A DNA stretch of 7,228 nucleotides from Clostridiales bacterium (lineage in GTDB: Bacteria; Bacillota; Dehalobacteriia; UBA4068). How positions within the stretch are numbered: position 1 is the first letter of the stretch; every line of letters starts with the position of its first letter. Below, in pieces: positions 5,902-7,228 of this stretch. A model generated the notes under the pieces. The model worked only from the letters and a program-made list of their open reading frames with translations. It did not search any database and was not told where the DNA came from. The DNA lies in the NCBI GenBank assembly GCA_009783495.1, contig WRDJ01000033.1:1-7228 (forward strand), read 5' to 3'. Both the position numbers and the translations under genes were made by a program.

Positions 5902-6099
5902 TCATTTTTCAAACACGGCCGGCATATGTTTCAGCGCGTAATCCACATACTGATTTATTAATTCGTTCCTGCTTATGTTAAATTCAGCTGCCATGCGGTC
6001 AATTTTTTCTATTTTTTCGAGGCCCATTCTGATTGTTACCGGATCTTTTTTATATTGTTTGGGAATAAAATCATTCGTTTCAAAATAAAAATCACTCAT
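5902..6099 (-). CDS. Ribbon-helix-helix (CopG/Arc-like) DNA-binding protein
   Basis: In the 65-residue product, residues 20-25 (PVTIRM) form the expected beta strand, 27-40 (LEKIEKIDRMAAEF) helix A, and 43-58 (SRNELINQYVDYALKH) helix B. The turn NISRNEL is typical of CopG-like folds. Proteins of this type dimerise, bind short inverted repeats and often repress their own promoter, as antitoxins or plasmid and phage regulators. ATG 6099 follows GAGGTG by six bases; a GTG at 6108 is in frame but lies over the ribosome site. The gene is clearly AT-richer than its neighbours, suggesting transfer. It is followed by a 49-residue companion gene and preceded by an inverted repeat that could be its operator. 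Confidence 0.75.
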   Translation of the reverse strand: MSDFYFETNDFIPKQYKKDPVTIRMGLEKIEKIDRMAAEFNISRNELINQYVDYALKHMPAVFEK

Positions 6100-6126
6100 T
6101 TCATCCACCTCTTGAAATGAGTGTAG

Positions 6127-6150
6127 TCTATATCGTGTACTGGATATAGA
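6127..6150 (-). promoter_or_regulatory. Candidate operator: 8-bp inverted repeat upstream of the ribbon-helix-helix gene
   Basis: TCTATATC (6127-6134) and GATATAGA (6143-6150) are perfect inverted arms separated by 8 bases, about 28 bp upstream of the ATG at 6099. Ribbon-helix-helix dimers commonly bind such paired sites. The minus-strand TATAGA within it could double as a -10, but no -35 box with proper spacing was found, so the promoter itself is not called. Confidence 0.45.
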
Positions 6151-6191
6151 TGTAATATTTGAATATATTTTTGCACATATTTACGCATCAG

Positions 6192-6475
6192 GGTTCGTGA
6201 AAACTACTTCCATACAAGCAAGCATGATGAGGCAAGAGGGAAACGCCTGCCCGCAGGAAAAACACGCGAAGCCTTGGAAGAGGAGCGGCGTCGAGGCCGT
6301 GTATAAACTAATACACAACGACGGCGCCGCGACTAACGCAGAAACAACGAGGAGCGAGAAGCAACGAGCAGAGCAAGGCGCGTCGAGGCGAGGGAACCGA
6401 GCGTATGTTGTAATACGTGAGCGACCGAGCCGCAGACGCAACACCGCTATGCGAAGTTGATTTTCGCGACGAGCC
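6192..6475. repeat. Roughly 284-bp non-coding element with imperfect terminal inverted repeats (MITE- or structured-repeat-like)
   Basis: The left end reads GGTTCGTGAAAACTACTTC (6192-6210). The reverse complement of the right end reads GGCTCGTCGCGAAAATCAAC and then TTC, giving an imperfect inverted match with a 3-base gap. Inside, GCGTCGAGG occurs twice, 92 bases apart (6288 and 6380). Each copy is followed by a hairpin of the form GTAT-N6-ATAC (6299-6316 and 6402-6417). The first is extended by outer pairing of 6285-6293 with 6319-6330. A last 5-bp hairpin lies at 6451-6467. Purine-rich, low-complexity composition on the plus strand and Arg/Lys/Ala-rich translations argue against coding. No transposase or target duplication is seen. 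It abuts the gyrA stop and may form that gene's 3' end. Confidence 0.55.
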
Positions 6476-7228
6476 TATTCTTCTTCGTCTTTTGAGATAA
6501 CTTTCGCCATATCCATCACGCGGTCGCCCTCGCCCAGGCGGATCAACCGCACGCCCTGCGCGTATCTGCCCTGCTCGGAAATATCGCTGACATTGATGCG
6601 GATGATGATGCCCTCGCGGGAAATGATCATCATCTCTTCGCCGGGCCGCACCACCTCGGTGGCCACCAGCGGGCCGGTTTTTTCGTTGCAGCGCATGGCA
6701 TAAACGCCCTTGCCCGCCCTCTTGGTGAAGCGGAAATCCTCCAGCGGGGTGCGCTTGCCGTAGCCGTTTTCACTCACCACCAAAAGCTCGCCGTTTTCCT
6801 GCACGCAGCTTAAGCTGACCACGGAATCGCCTTCGCTCAACGTGATGCCCCGCACCCCGCGCGAGACCCGGCCCATGGGCCGCACATCCGCCTCGGAGAA
6901 ATATATGGCTGCGCCGCCCGCCGTGCAAAGCAAAATCTGTGATTCGCCGTCGGTCAGCTTGACCCCGATAAGCTCGTCGCTCTCGTCGAGATTGATGGCG
7001 TTCAGCCCGTTGCGCAGGGAGGAATCATATTCCGTGAGGCGGCTCTTTTTCACCACGCCCTGCGCCGTGCTCATCAGCAGATATAGGTCGCCCGCGAAAT
7101 CGCGCACCGGGATAACGGCCTTCACGCTGTCCGTGCCGCTTAACGAGAGCAGGTTGACGATGGCCGTACCCTTGGCCTGCCGCCCCGCTTCCGGGATCTC
7201 ATGCACCTTCAGACGGTATGACCTGCCC
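6475..7228 (-). CDS. gyrA: DNA gyrase subunit A, C-terminal domain (5' end outside window)
   Basis: GyrA is the cleavage and reunion subunit of DNA gyrase, which introduces negative supercoils into the chromosome. The visible 250 residues begin in frame at the window edge (GRSYRLKVHEIPEAGRQAKG) and cover most of the C-terminal beta-pinwheel that wraps DNA. RQAKGTAIVNLL is a GyrA hallmark rather than ParC. Repeated blade sequences follow: LYLLMSTAQGVVKKSRLTEY, GESQILLCTAGGAAIYFSE, GELLVVSENGYGKRTPLEDF and EEMMIISREGIIIRINVSDI. The protein ends DMAKVISKDEEE, the acidic tail common in bacterial GyrA. The stop is TAG at 6477-6475, directly at the edge of the repeat element. The catalytic Tyr and the GyrA box lie outside the window. 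The Val codon at 7206 is not a start. Confidence 0.97.
   Translation of the reverse strand, partial: GRSYRLKVHEIPEAGRQAKGTAIVNLLSLSGTDSVKAVIPVRDFAGDLYLLMSTAQGVVKKSRLTEYDSSLRNGLNAINLDESDELIGVKLTDGESQILLCTAGGAAIYFSEADVRPMGRVSRGVRGITLSEGDSVVSLSCVQENGELLVVSENGYGKRTPLEDFRFTKRAGKGVYAMRCNEKTGPLVATEVVRPGEEMMIISREGIIIRINVSDISEQGRYAQGVRLIRLGEGDRVMDMAKVISKDEEE

Noticed and set aside
6135..6190. Sigma-A promoter for the ribbon-helix-helix gene
   Set aside because: Several TATA-like -10 candidates exist in this AT-rich stretch, but none has an acceptable -35 box at 16-18 bp, so no promoter was called.
6181..6460. Two opposing 87-codon open frames covering the inverted-repeat element
   Set aside because: Translations are low-complexity and Arg/Lys/Ala- or Cys/Ser-rich, with no ribosome site. 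They follow the repeat structure rather than protein-coding constraint.

Overview
The window looks like a chromosomal segment of a moderately GC-rich member of the Bacillota (Firmicutes), probably an anaerobic clostridial lineage or relative. The evidence is strong Shine-Dalgarno sequences before most genes, sigma-A-type promoters with 17-bp spacers, a three-gene block laid out like Bacillus yxlE-yxlF-yxlG, and a GyrA tail and GreA of bacterial type. The genus cannot be fixed from the sequence.

Layout. The left edge (1-736, +) is the 3' part of pgi, glucose-6-phosphate isomerase. It converges on an ABC export operon read leftwards (2687 to 815, -): a 65-residue two-helix PLDc_N membrane protein, an ABC ATPase and an ABC-2 permease, all overlapping by 1-4 bases. 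A compact divergent promoter region (2745-2811) separates this operon from a rightward DUF1295 / isoprenylcysteine-methyltransferase-like membrane enzyme (2842-3711). That gene has one in-frame TGA at a position where the family carries Trp, with the reading frame intact on both sides. Convergent to it is greA (4279-3803, -), with a clear intrinsic terminator, a perfect consensus promoter and a leader hairpin followed by a T-run that resembles an attenuator. Divergent from greA is a 301-residue conserved protein (4562-5467, +) of a family that I recall being annotated as 'quinate 5-dehydrogenase', whose function is not established here.

From about 5470 rightwards the content changes. A 48-residue hydrophilic ORF (+) runs head-on into a two-gene AT-rich cassette (-). 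That cassette encodes a ribbon-helix-helix protein and a 49-residue companion of unknown function. The + ORF and the companion end inside one 23-bp perfect inverted repeat that supplies the same last codons and stop to both. An 8-bp inverted repeat upstream of the ribbon-helix-helix gene could be its operator. Next comes a roughly 284-bp non-coding element with imperfect terminal inverted repeats and two GTAT-N6-ATAC hairpins, and it abuts the gyrA stop codon. The right edge is the C-terminal beta-pinwheel part of gyrA (-).

The housekeeping genes (pgi, greA, gyrA) do not form one pathway. The window is a set of short independent transcription units. The parts most worth attention are the TGA-interrupted methyltransferase-like gene, the greA leader, and the small-gene cassette with its palindrome and the adjacent inverted-repeat element. 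I saw no CRISPR array, tRNA, rRNA or transposase gene.
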